DNA of 49,169 bases, taken from NCBI GenBank assembly GCA_026394265.1, contig JAPKYO010000065.1, positions 1 through 49,169 of the forward strand, written 5' to 3'. Positions 42,534 to 49,169 of the stretch are shown here, piece by piece. The stretch is from Candidatus Bathyarchaeota archaeon (GTDB lineage Archaea; Thermoproteota; Bathyarchaeia; TCS64). Within the stretch, counting starts at the first letter, position 1, and each line of letters begins with the position of its first letter. A program made the translations under genes and the position numbers. The notes beneath the pieces were generated by a model. That model was given only the letters and a program-made list of their open reading frames with translations. It searched no databases and was not told the origin of the DNA.

Positions 42534-43091
42534 TCAGTAGTGTTTCTCTATCCCGCCGAAGCCAAACAACCTGTTCTTCTCGGTCATCTTGATGAAGTAG
42601 TTGAGGCGTTTCTCGAACTCCGCGGGGCGGTTCCTCGCGCCCTCGATGAAGGCGACGCGGATTCTCCGGTACGCGGGCGAGAAGCTTTGGTAGTTCTCCC
42701 ACGCCTGCTCGTTTGCCTGGAGTGCATTCAGTATGTCAGCGGGCGCGGCGTATTCCTCGTCGAGTATACCCCCAAGCGTCGCCAGCACGGAGGATATGAC
42801 CTTCCCCTGTTTTACGAGCGCCCTGAGCCGCTGCTTGTTTGCCTCGGAGTACCTGCTCTTTGGTTTCCTCGGGGAGAACCTCTGTGCGCAGGAGTGTTCA
42901 TCGACTCGCTTGACCCTGCTGTCGATCCAGCCGAAGCAGAGCGCCTCCTCGACGGCGTCGTTGTAGAGGATGCGCGGCCTGCCACTCGCCTTCTTCGGGT
43001 AGAGTAGCCAGGCCTCCCGCTCCTTGTCATGGTTTTCGATGAGCCACGCCCGCCACTCTGCCCTGTCCGTGAAGTATAGCTCGGTGCCCAT
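42534..43091 (-). CDS. YdeI/OmpD-associated-like protein
   Basis: 185 residues of the YdeI family: LYFTDRAEWRAWLIENHDKE, the conserved YNDAVEEALCFGWIDSRVKR (about 45-64), FSPRKPKSRYSEANKQR. Family function is unclear (resistance to antimicrobial peptides was proposed for some bacterial members). No membrane segment. Single gene; 54 bases upstream of ggt on the same strand, possibly read together with it. Confidence 0.85.
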   Translation of the reverse strand: MGTELYFTDRAEWRAWLIENHDKEREAWLLYPKKASGRPRILYNDAVEEALCFGWIDSRVKRVDEHSCAQRFSPRKPKSRYSEANKQRLRALVKQGKVISSVLATLGGILDEEYAAPADILNALQANEQAWENYQSFSPAYRRIRVAFIEGARNRPAEFEKRLNYFIKMTEKNRLFGFGGIEKHY

Positions 43092-43184
43092 GTGCTTGTA
43101 GTGGCGCGTGTCGAGAATTAACGATGATCGAGTGTTTGCCTCGACAAGTTATATCCTCACCCGCTGAGTCTATTTTGAGCATCA

Positions 43185-44345
43185 ATGAGTCAGACGAGGC
43201 AGTTCAGGGCACCCGCCGTGATTAGCAACGGGCCGGGGGCGGCGAAGGAGGCAGGCGCATACGCGAGGCAGCACGGTAGGAAGGCGCTGATAGTCACCGA
43301 CTCCAACCTGGAGAAGATCGGGCTTCTCGCCGACGTCAAGGCGTCTCTTGAAGCGGCGGGCGTCGGCTACGCCGTCTACGATAAGGTGGTCATGGAGCCG
43401 GTTGTGGAGTACGTTGATGATGGTCTACGCGCATTCAGGGAGGCGGGGGCGGACGTCGTGGTCGCCGTCGGCGGTGGGAGCCCCATCGACATGGGGAAGG
43501 CGATCGCCGCCCTCTCAAGGAACCCGGGGACGATAAGCGACTTCATGGGCGCGAACAAGTTAGCGAAGCCGTCGACGCCGCTGATCGCCATACCCACGAC
43601 TGCGGGGACGGGCAGCGAGGTCACCCCCTTCACCATCATCACGAACACGGAGACAGACGTCAAGATGCTGATTTCGAGCCCCCACCTCATCCCCGCGGTG
43701 GCGCTCGTCGACCCATTGATGACGATGAAGATGCCCCGGGGCATCACGGCGGCGACGGGGCTCGACGCCCTCACGCACGCCATCGAGGCATACGTCTCCG
43801 TCAAGGCGCAGCCACTGACCGACACATTTGCGTTGCAGGCGATCCGACTCATCTCTGGTAACCTGCGTAGGGCATACTCGCAGCCAGACGATATAGAGGC
43901 GCGTAGCAGCGTGCTCATCGGTGCGCTGCAGGCGGGGCTCGCCTTCGCCAACTCCAGCGTGGCGCTCGTACACGGGATGGCGCGCCCGATCGGCGCCTAC
44001 TTCCACGTCGCACACGGCATATCAAACGCCGTCCTACTCCCCACAGTCATCGAGTTCAGCGTCCCCGGCAACCCGCGTCGATACGCCGACATAGCCGAGG
44101 CGATGGGTGAGCAGACCAAGGGGCGCACCGTGGACGGGGCGGCGAAGAAGACTGTCGAGGCTGTGAAGAGGCTCAACGCCGACCTGCAGATACCAACGCT
44201 ACGCGGCCTGAAGATAGACGAGGCGAAGTTCGAGGCTGTCGTCGGGAAGATGGCGACCGACGCCATCGCGAGCGGGAGCCCGGGGAACAACCCAAGGATA
44301 GCGACCCCCGAGGAGATCGTCGCCCTCTACCGCAAGGCGCTCTAG
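43185..44345 (+). CDS. Iron-containing alcohol dehydrogenase
   Basis: Group III Fe-ADH of 386 residues. NAD-binding VVAVGGGSPIDMGKAIA (about 91-107), IPTTAGTGSEVTPFTII, and metal-binding Asp/His residues in LVDPLMTMKMP, GLDALTHAIEA, VHGMARPIGAYFHVAHGISN (cited in parts). Substrates include lactaldehyde, propanediol and other alcohols. In view of the rhamnose genes 12 kb away, lactaldehyde reductase is a fair guess but not shown. ATG 43185; TATA-like AGTTATATCC at 43147-43156. Confidence 0.9.
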   Translation: MSQTRQFRAPAVISNGPGAAKEAGAYARQHGRKALIVTDSNLEKIGLLADVKASLEAAGVGYAVYDKVVMEPVVEYVDDGLRAFREAGADVVVAVGGGSPIDMGKAIAALSRNPGTISDFMGANKLAKPSTPLIAIPTTAGTGSEVTPFTIITNTETDVKMLISSPHLIPAVALVDPLMTMKMPRGITAATGLDALTHAIEAYVSVKAQPLTDTFALQAIRLISGNLRRAYSQPDDIEARSSVLIGALQAGLAFANSSVALVHGMARPIGAYFHVAHGISNAVLLPTVIEFSVPGNPRRYADIAEAMGEQTKGRTVDGAAKKTVEAVKRLNADLQIPTLRGLKIDEAKFEAVVGKMATDAIASGSPGNNPRIATPEEIVALYRKAL

Positions 44346-44390
44346 GGTCACATTTCTTTAACCACCGGCGCCCAAGTCTCCACGATAGGC

Positions 44391-46154
44391 ATGCCCGAGT
44401 GCGATCTGCTGATCAAGAACGCGAGGATCGTTGACGGAACAGGCGCCCCCTCCTTCAGGGGGGCAATAGCGGTGAAGGGTGAGAGGATAAGCGCCGTCGG
44501 CAGGGTCGAGGGCGAACTCAAGGTCGACGCGAAGGAGGTCGTCGACGCCAAGGGGCTCGTCGTCTCCCCCGGCTTCATAGACGCCCACAACCACGGAGAC
44601 TGCAGCATCCTCTACTACCCCAAGGCGGAGAGCTGGGTCCGCCAGGGAGTAACCACGTTCATCGGCGGCAACTGCGGCACGAGCCCCGGCCCCTACGGGG
44701 ACTACGTCGACGCCGCCTACTTCCTCTACGACCTCTACCAGCGCATCGCCCCAGACATGTACTACCCCGAGCGCCTACAGCCCATCGACAAGGTCAACGA
44801 ACTCCACAGGGAGATGTACGGCTGGGAGATAGACTGGGGCACCCTCGGGGAGTGGATGGACCGCGTCGAGGCGAAGGGCGCCTCAGCCAACGTCGTCCCA
44901 ATAGCGGGCCACGGAGACATCCGCAACCTCGTCATGGGCCTCGACTACCGCCGGAAGGCGACGAAGAAGGAGATCTCCGTCATGCTGGAGCACGTCGCCC
45001 GCGCCATGGAGGACGGCTGCAGGGGCCTGAGCGTCGGCAGGGACTACAACCCCGGCTACTGGGCGGACACCTCAGAATTGGTTGCCTGCGCCGAGATCGC
45101 GGCCCGCTACGGCGGCGTCTACACCAGCCACAGCCTGCGGACCGGCCTCCGCGAGGACCGGCGCCCCGGCGACCCCTCCCCCTCCAAGATCGGGGGCGTC
45201 CTCGAAGCCATCGAAGTCGGCAGGAGGGCGAAGATACCCGTCGAGGTAAGCCACCTCAGCCCCCTATACGACGTCTCGCCACCCGGCAACAGGGAGATGG
45301 CCGAGGCATCCGCCAAGGCAACCCTCAAGGCGATAGACGACGCACGCGCCGGCGGCGTCGACGTCAACTTCGACCTCATCCCCAACACAACCGGCGGCAT
45401 CTACTCGACCCCCTACCTCGCCTCCGCCCTCATGCCCTGGCTCAGGGTAGCGGGAAGCCTCGACCAACTCGGCAGGGCACTCGCCATGCCCGCCCTCAGG
45501 GAGGAGATCAAGGCGACGATCATGTCGGGGAAGTGGTACAACCTCAACCCCAACCTAACCCCCATGTGGGCGATGGGGCCAACAGTCGTCGAGTGCAACG
45601 AAGAGAGGTTCAAGGGTAAGACGATTGCCCAGATCGCGAAGGAGCTTAAGATCGGTGAGCTGGACGCCCTCATGGAGGTGCTCAGGGTCGACCCCCACAC
45701 CAAGGCGAACATACTCGGCGGCGTCCCCGGCTTCACGATGCTCGTCAAGCATCCGTGCGCCATGATAGGCGTGGACACCTTCGGCGTCGACGACAAGTGG
45801 GAGATAAAGACGCCCCCGGGCATCCTCCCCAACGAGAACACCTACGGCGGCCACCCGCGATACCTACGCACCTGCGTACGCGAGGCAAAACTCCTCACCC
45901 TCGAGGAGGCCATCAGGAAGATTACGAGTCTCCCCGCCTCCAAGTTCAAGCTAAGCGACCGCGGCGTGCTCAGGGAGGGTGCCTACGCGGACCTCACCAT
46001 CTTCAACCCCGACACCATAACGGACCGCGGTAATACCCTCAACCCACGCGTCTACCCGAAGGGCATCGAGTACGTCGCCGTCAACGGTAGACTAGTCGTG
46101 GCGAAGGCGAAGCACACCGGCGAGACCCCCGGCAAAGTCCTACGCCGAGAGTAA
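44391..46154 (+). CDS. N-acyl-D-amino-acid deacylase family amidohydrolase
   Basis: 587 residues. Amidohydrolase with DLLIKNARIVDGTGAPSFRG front strand, HxH metal site in SPGFIDAHNHGDCS (about 58-71), GVTTFIGGNCGTSPGP, IPVEVSHLSPLYDVSP, and a closing ADLTIFNPDTITDRG metal-independent strand. D-aminoacylases remove acyl groups from D-amino acids; the exact substrate is open. Together with dtdA and ggt it hints at handling of D- or blocked amino acids (inference). ATG start 45 bases after the ADH stop; may be co-transcribed. Confidence 0.87.
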   Translation: MPECDLLIKNARIVDGTGAPSFRGAIAVKGERISAVGRVEGELKVDAKEVVDAKGLVVSPGFIDAHNHGDCSILYYPKAESWVRQGVTTFIGGNCGTSPGPYGDYVDAAYFLYDLYQRIAPDMYYPERLQPIDKVNELHREMYGWEIDWGTLGEWMDRVEAKGASANVVPIAGHGDIRNLVMGLDYRRKATKKEISVMLEHVARAMEDGCRGLSVGRDYNPGYWADTSELVACAEIAARYGGVYTSHSLRTGLREDRRPGDPSPSKIGGVLEAIEVGRRAKIPVEVSHLSPLYDVSPPGNREMAEASAKATLKAIDDARAGGVDVNFDLIPNTTGGIYSTPYLASALMPWLRVAGSLDQLGRALAMPALREEIKATIMSGKWYNLNPNLTPMWAMGPTVVECNEERFKGKTIAQIAKELKIGELDALMEVLRVDPHTKANILGGVPGFTMLVKHPCAMIGVDTFGVDDKWEIKTPPGILPNENTYGGHPRYLRTCVREAKLLTLEEAIRKITSLPASKFKLSDRGVLREGAYADLTIFNPDTITDRGNTLNPRVYPKGIEYVAVNGRLVVAKAKHTGETPGKVLRRE

Positions 46155-46187
46155 CCCCTATACCATAACCCTGCATTAGTCTGATGG

Positions 46188-47054
46188 ATGTTCAAGTCCT
46201 TCCCCGCTGGAAGCTCGGGGAACAGCCTCAAGTGGGCGATCGTTCTCGCCCTCCTTTTCGACGTCCCATTCGCCTCGATTCTACTCTTCGGAGGGAGGCC
46301 CGAGTCAGTGATGCTGATGGTATCGATCCTGCCAATCGCGGTCTCCGGGCTCATAGTATATTCGGTCTACGCGGCGGCTAGGATGGAGTACGTCCTCGGG
46401 GAGGATGATCTGAGGATACGCTTCCCCCTGTCCCCACTCAGGATAAGCTACGGCAGGATAAGGGGCGCAGGAAAGGTGGAGACGAGCCTCGGCCTCCGCC
46501 TCTTCGGGGGGAGCCTACCCGGGGCGCACTGGGGGACATTCACAACGAGCAACAGGGGTAGCGTCCAAGCCTACGCGACCCGATACAAGGGCGAGTTCGT
46601 GCTGCTTGAGCTATCAGACGGGGCGAAGATACTCATCTCGCCGCGGGAACCCGACGCCTTCGTAGAGGCGCTGAGGGAGAAGACCACGTTCGCGGCCCCC
46701 ACCTTGACAGATGCGGGTGAGCCACGCCTCAACAGGAGGCTCGCCGCGGCGCAGATAGCTGCCGTGACCATCGCGTGGCTCGCCCTCGTCGCCTACGTAG
46801 CCTCCATCTACCCGGGGCTCCCCGAGGTTATACCCGTCCACTTCGGCTTCGACGGCGTCCCCAACAGGTACGGGAGCAAGGTCGAGATGCTCCTGCTCGT
46901 CGCATTATCGGCGCTCTTCCCCGCACTCAACGCCGTCCTCATACTGAAGGGCGGGAAGTACAACCGGGGGCTTACGGTCTTCCTCGGAGTCGTCTTCCTC
47001 CTCGCCGTAGGGCTCTTCGCCCTCGTCGTCAACCAGATCGTGTCCGCGATCTAG
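46188..47054 (+). CDS. Membrane protein with PH-like and DUF1648 domains
   Basis: 288 residues, five to six helices. Two amino-terminal helices lead to a PH-like domain (about 65-165; YVLGEDDLRIRFPLSPLRIS, ILISPREPDAFVEALRE), then helices with the DUF1648 signature VIPVHFGFDGVPNRYGSK (about 217-234) and two final helices. The type is seen in bacterial SdpI-like immunity and archaeal envelope proteins. Function unknown. ATG 46188 (an overlapping ATG at 46184 is in another frame). Confidence 0.8.
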   Translation: MFKSFPAGSSGNSLKWAIVLALLFDVPFASILLFGGRPESVMLMVSILPIAVSGLIVYSVYAAARMEYVLGEDDLRIRFPLSPLRISYGRIRGAGKVETSLGLRLFGGSLPGAHWGTFTTSNRGSVQAYATRYKGEFVLLELSDGAKILISPREPDAFVEALREKTTFAAPTLTDAGEPRLNRRLAAAQIAAVTIAWLALVAYVASIYPGLPEVIPVHFGFDGVPNRYGSKVEMLLLVALSALFPALNAVLILKGGKYNRGLTVFLGVVFLLAVGLFALVVNQIVSAI

Positions 47055-47095
47055 CCGGGAAAACCCCTTTATCCACACGCCGCGGCTCAACACCC

Positions 47096-47509
47096 ATGAG
47101 AGTCCTCCAACTACACTGCAGCAGCTTCAGCTACGAGGTCAAGAAGGAGACACCCGTCGCCGAGCAGCCAGCCGACCCCAAATCCGAGACACTTGAGAAC
47201 GTCCTCGTCTGCCTCACATGCTTCGAGAAGCAGGACGAGGGCAAGATGGAGGAGATCATGAAGGCGTACGTGGAGAACGTCAAGGTGGACACGGGGAGGA
47301 TCGGGACGAAGCGCGTCCTCATACACCCCTACGCGCACCTGAGCAAGCAGCTAGGCTCCCCACGCCTCGCCAAGGAGTTCCTCAAGAAGCTACAGGAGAC
47401 GCTCCAAGCGGAGGGCTATGAGGCGCACAGGAGCCCCTTCGGGTGGTACAAGAGCTTCACGTTGACCAACATCGGCCACCCACTCGCGGAGTCCTACCGC
47501 GAATACTAG
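47096..47509 (+). CDS. Free-standing archaeal ThrRS editing domain
   Basis: 137 residues. Sequence matches the amino-terminal editing domain of archaeal threonyl-tRNA synthetases (DTD-like fold): MRVLQLHCSSFSYEVKKETP at the start, and PFGWYKSFTLTNIGHPLAE at the end, which is the hallmark of the serine-editing pocket. The protein ends there with no synthetase core or anticodon domain, so it would clear Ser-tRNA-Thr in trans. The catalytic ThrRS in this window lacks exactly this domain. In Sulfolobus-type split enzymes the editing protein also carries an anticodon domain; here it does not. Stop overlaps that of the opposite FAD oxidase gene in CTAG. Confidence 0.85.
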   Translation: MRVLQLHCSSFSYEVKKETPVAEQPADPKSETLENVLVCLTCFEKQDEGKMEEIMKAYVENVKVDTGRIGTKRVLIHPYAHLSKQLGSPRLAKEFLKKLQETLQAEGYEAHRSPFGWYKSFTLTNIGHPLAESYREY

Positions 47510-48900
47510 CCCCAGATCTTGTCGGGGTTGAGGATGCCGTTTGGGTCGAAGACCCGTTTTATCTCCTTCATCAGCTCGACCTGCGTGGCTCCCACCTTCC
47601 TTACGAGGTAGAGGCGCTTGGTGTAGCCGAGGCCGTGCTCGCCGCTGACGGTGCCGCCCATGCCGAGGCCGAGGTCTATGAGGTCGCTGATCGTGGCCTC
47701 GAGTTGCTCGTGCCACTCCTCGTCCGTGCCTCCGAGGCGGATAATGTTGCAGTGAATGTTGCCGTCACCGGCGTGGCCCACGGGGATGATCTGCACCTTA
47801 TGCTTTGCACCGATCTCGTCGAGGCGGTCGATGAAGTCGGGTATCCTGCTCCGGGGGACACAGATGTCCGCCTCGTCCACCTCGTAGAACGTGTTATAGG
47901 CGTCGTACACCGCCTTGCGCGACTCCCACATCTGGCGCTGCTTCTCGGCGGTGTCGGCGATGTAGGCGTCGACGGCGCCGTTCTCGATGCAGACCTCCCC
48001 CGCCGTCTCAAGCTGGGTACCCAACTCGGTCTCGCTATTAGACTCCACGCCGACGATTAGGTAGGCGGGGTGGGTGTCGTCGGGGAGCTTGCGTTCGAGG
48101 TAGCGCTCGACGGTCTCGACGGCGTGTCTGCTCATGAGTTCGAGGGCGAATGGCTGGACCTTCCTGCGGATGATCTCGCTTACTGCCTTTGCGGCGTCGT
48201 GCGTGGACTCGAATGGGGCGTAGATGAGGGCGGTGTGCTTCGGCTTGGGGACGAGCCTGAGGGTCGCCTTGGTCACTATCCCCAGCGTGCCCTCGGAGCC
48301 GATGAGCAGATCGAGGAGGCTGTACCCCGTGGTGTCCTTGACGACCTTGCCCCCGACGTTGATGACCTCTCCACTCGGGAGCACGACTTCGAGGGCTTGG
48401 ACGTAGTCGCGGGTCGTGCCGTACTTGAGGGCGCGCATACCGCCGGCGTTCGTGTTTATGTTGCCACCAATGCTCCCCGACTCCTGCCCCGGGTCAGGGG
48501 GATAGTAGAGGCCGACCTTCTCCACCGCCTTGTGGACATCGTCGACGAGGGCCGCGGGCTCGACGACCGCCATGAGGTTCTCCTCATCGATCTCCAGGAT
48601 CTTGTTCATGCGTTCGAGGCTTAGGGCGATGCCTCCGCGGATCGGATGGCTTGCGCCGGCGAGGCCGGTTCGGCTGCCTTGGGCGACGACGGGGATGAGC
48701 TTCTCGTTTGCGAGCTTCATCACGGCGGAGACTTCGGTGGTGGCGCCGGGTTTGACGACTACCTCGGGTGGGTGGGGCTCTAGGGGGCTCTCGTCGACGG
48801 AGGCCTTCTCGATGTCGTCCTTTGAGAATGAGACGTTCTCGGCGCCAACGATGGCTTCCAGCCTGCGCCTTATGTCCTCGTCGATCCTAGGGTGTGCCAC
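47506..48900 (-). CDS. glcD: FAD-linked oxidase, glycolate/D-lactate dehydrogenase type
   Basis: 464 residues: FAD_binding_4 domain and FAD oxidase C domain. Marks: KPGATTEVSAVMKLANEKLI, VAQGSRTGLAGASHP (about 73-87), GQESGSIGGNINTNAGGMRA, KYGTTRDYVQ, VIPVGHAGDGNIHCNI (metal/substrate His, about 380-395), VSGEHGLGYTKR. Oxidises alpha-hydroxy acids and passes electrons on; the ETF alpha gene overlapping it by 14 bases suggests ETF as acceptor. GTG start at 48900 within the upstream gene. Confidence 0.9.
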   Translation of the reverse strand: MAHPRIDEDIRRRLEAIVGAENVSFSKDDIEKASVDESPLEPHPPEVVVKPGATTEVSAVMKLANEKLIPVVAQGSRTGLAGASHPIRGGIALSLERMNKILEIDEENLMAVVEPAALVDDVHKAVEKVGLYYPPDPGQESGSIGGNINTNAGGMRALKYGTTRDYVQALEVVLPSGEVINVGGKVVKDTTGYSLLDLLIGSEGTLGIVTKATLRLVPKPKHTALIYAPFESTHDAAKAVSEIIRRKVQPFALELMSRHAVETVERYLERKLPDDTHPAYLIVGVESNSETELGTQLETAGEVCIENGAVDAYIADTAEKQRQMWESRKAVYDAYNTFYEVDEADICVPRSRIPDFIDRLDEIGAKHKVQIIPVGHAGDGNIHCNIIRLGGTDEEWHEQLEATISDLIDLGLGMGGTVSGEHGLGYTKRLYLVRKVGATQVELMKEIKRVFDPNGILNPDKIWG

Positions 48901-49169
48901 TGCCCTTCTTCTCCTTGATCTTCTCTATGAGGCGTGGCACCACCTCATAAAGGTCACCGACCGCCGCCATGGTGCTGATCCTACAGATTGGGGCCTCCCG
49001 GTCCTTGTTTATGGCGATGATGACGTCACTCGTCTTCATCCCGGCCTGGTGCTGGACGGCTCCGCTGATGCCGCAGGCGACGTAGAGCTTCGGGCGTACC
49101 GTCCTGCCACTTAGGCCGACCTGGTGCCTGTACTCGATCCAGCCCTCGTCGACGGTTGGGCGGCTCGCG
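48887..49169 (-). CDS. etfA: Electron transfer flavoprotein alpha subunit (C-terminal part)
   Basis: The last 93 residues of an ETF alpha chain; the start lies beyond the right edge. FAD-binding text: GLSGRTVRPKLYVACGISGA, VQHQAGMKTSDVIIAINKD, APICRISTMAAVGDLYEVVP. It carries electrons from dehydrogenases, here probably from the overlapping FAD oxidase. ETF beta is presumably upstream outside the window. Stop TAG at 48887-48889 inside the start of the next gene, so the two are translationally coupled. Confidence 0.92.
   Translation of the reverse strand, partial: ASRPTVDEGWIEYRHQVGLSGRTVRPKLYVACGISGAVQHQAGMKTSDVIIAINKDREAPICRISTMAAVGDLYEVVPRLIEKIKEKKGSGTP

Overview
The window is archaeal chromosome. 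Evidence: an archaeal-type threonyl-tRNA synthetase lacking its editing domain plus a free-standing archaeal ThrRS editing domain, a DtdA/GEK1-type D-aminoacyl-tRNA deacylase, diphthamide synthase Dph6, an EF1A-like pseudo-GTPase, GTG/TTG starts, TATA-like boxes about 25 bp before starts, and N-terminally anchored extracytoplasmic solute-binding proteins. The mixture (split ThrRS, UbiA proteins, soluble REC-PAS kinases, Peripla_BP_6 receptors) suggests a Thermoproteota lineage such as Bathyarchaeia, but that placement is inference.

The window has two contrasting halves. Left (about 1-23450) is mostly AT-rich and sparsely coded: three REC-domain sensory proteins, two UbiA-type membrane prenyltransferases each beside a REC-PAS histidine kinase, two divergent paralogous solute-binding receptors, small regulators and many hypothetical genes. 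Several genes are broken: a GMC oxidoreductase with two frameshifts and a stop, a secreted-protein gene with two frameshifts, an OsmC gene, a zinc-ribbon gene, and a UbiA gene and a receptor gene with damaged starts. A previously unnamed dispersed intergenic repeat occurs about ten times between 3.4 and 14.2 kb, always in the same orientation, and CG-alternating tracts recur in the gaps.

Right (about 23450-49169) is GC-rich, tightly packed and intact: methyltransferase and LLM oxidoreductase (divergent); CoA-transferase A/B with a cupin protein; DUF72-SWIM protein; an L-rhamnose kinase-isomerase operon (rhaBA, unusual in archaea); the translation-quality genes dtdA, EF1A-like, thrS, dph6; two VapBC toxin-antitoxin modules sharing a promoter-embedded TTACATGT motif; kynureninase divergent from a TetR regulator with a palindromic operator; nitroreductase; gamma-glutamyltransferase; YdeI-like protein; Fe-alcohol dehydrogenase; N-acyl-D-amino-acid deacylase; a DUF1648 membrane protein; the ThrRS editing domain; and a GlcD-type FAD oxidase with the end of an ETF alpha gene.

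Together the right half looks like stable chromosomal metabolism (sugar, acyl-CoA, amino-acid and D-amino-acid salvage, translation proofreading), while the left half looks like a sensory/membrane accessory island that is partly decaying. No rRNA, tRNA, CRISPR array, transposase or integrase was recognised.
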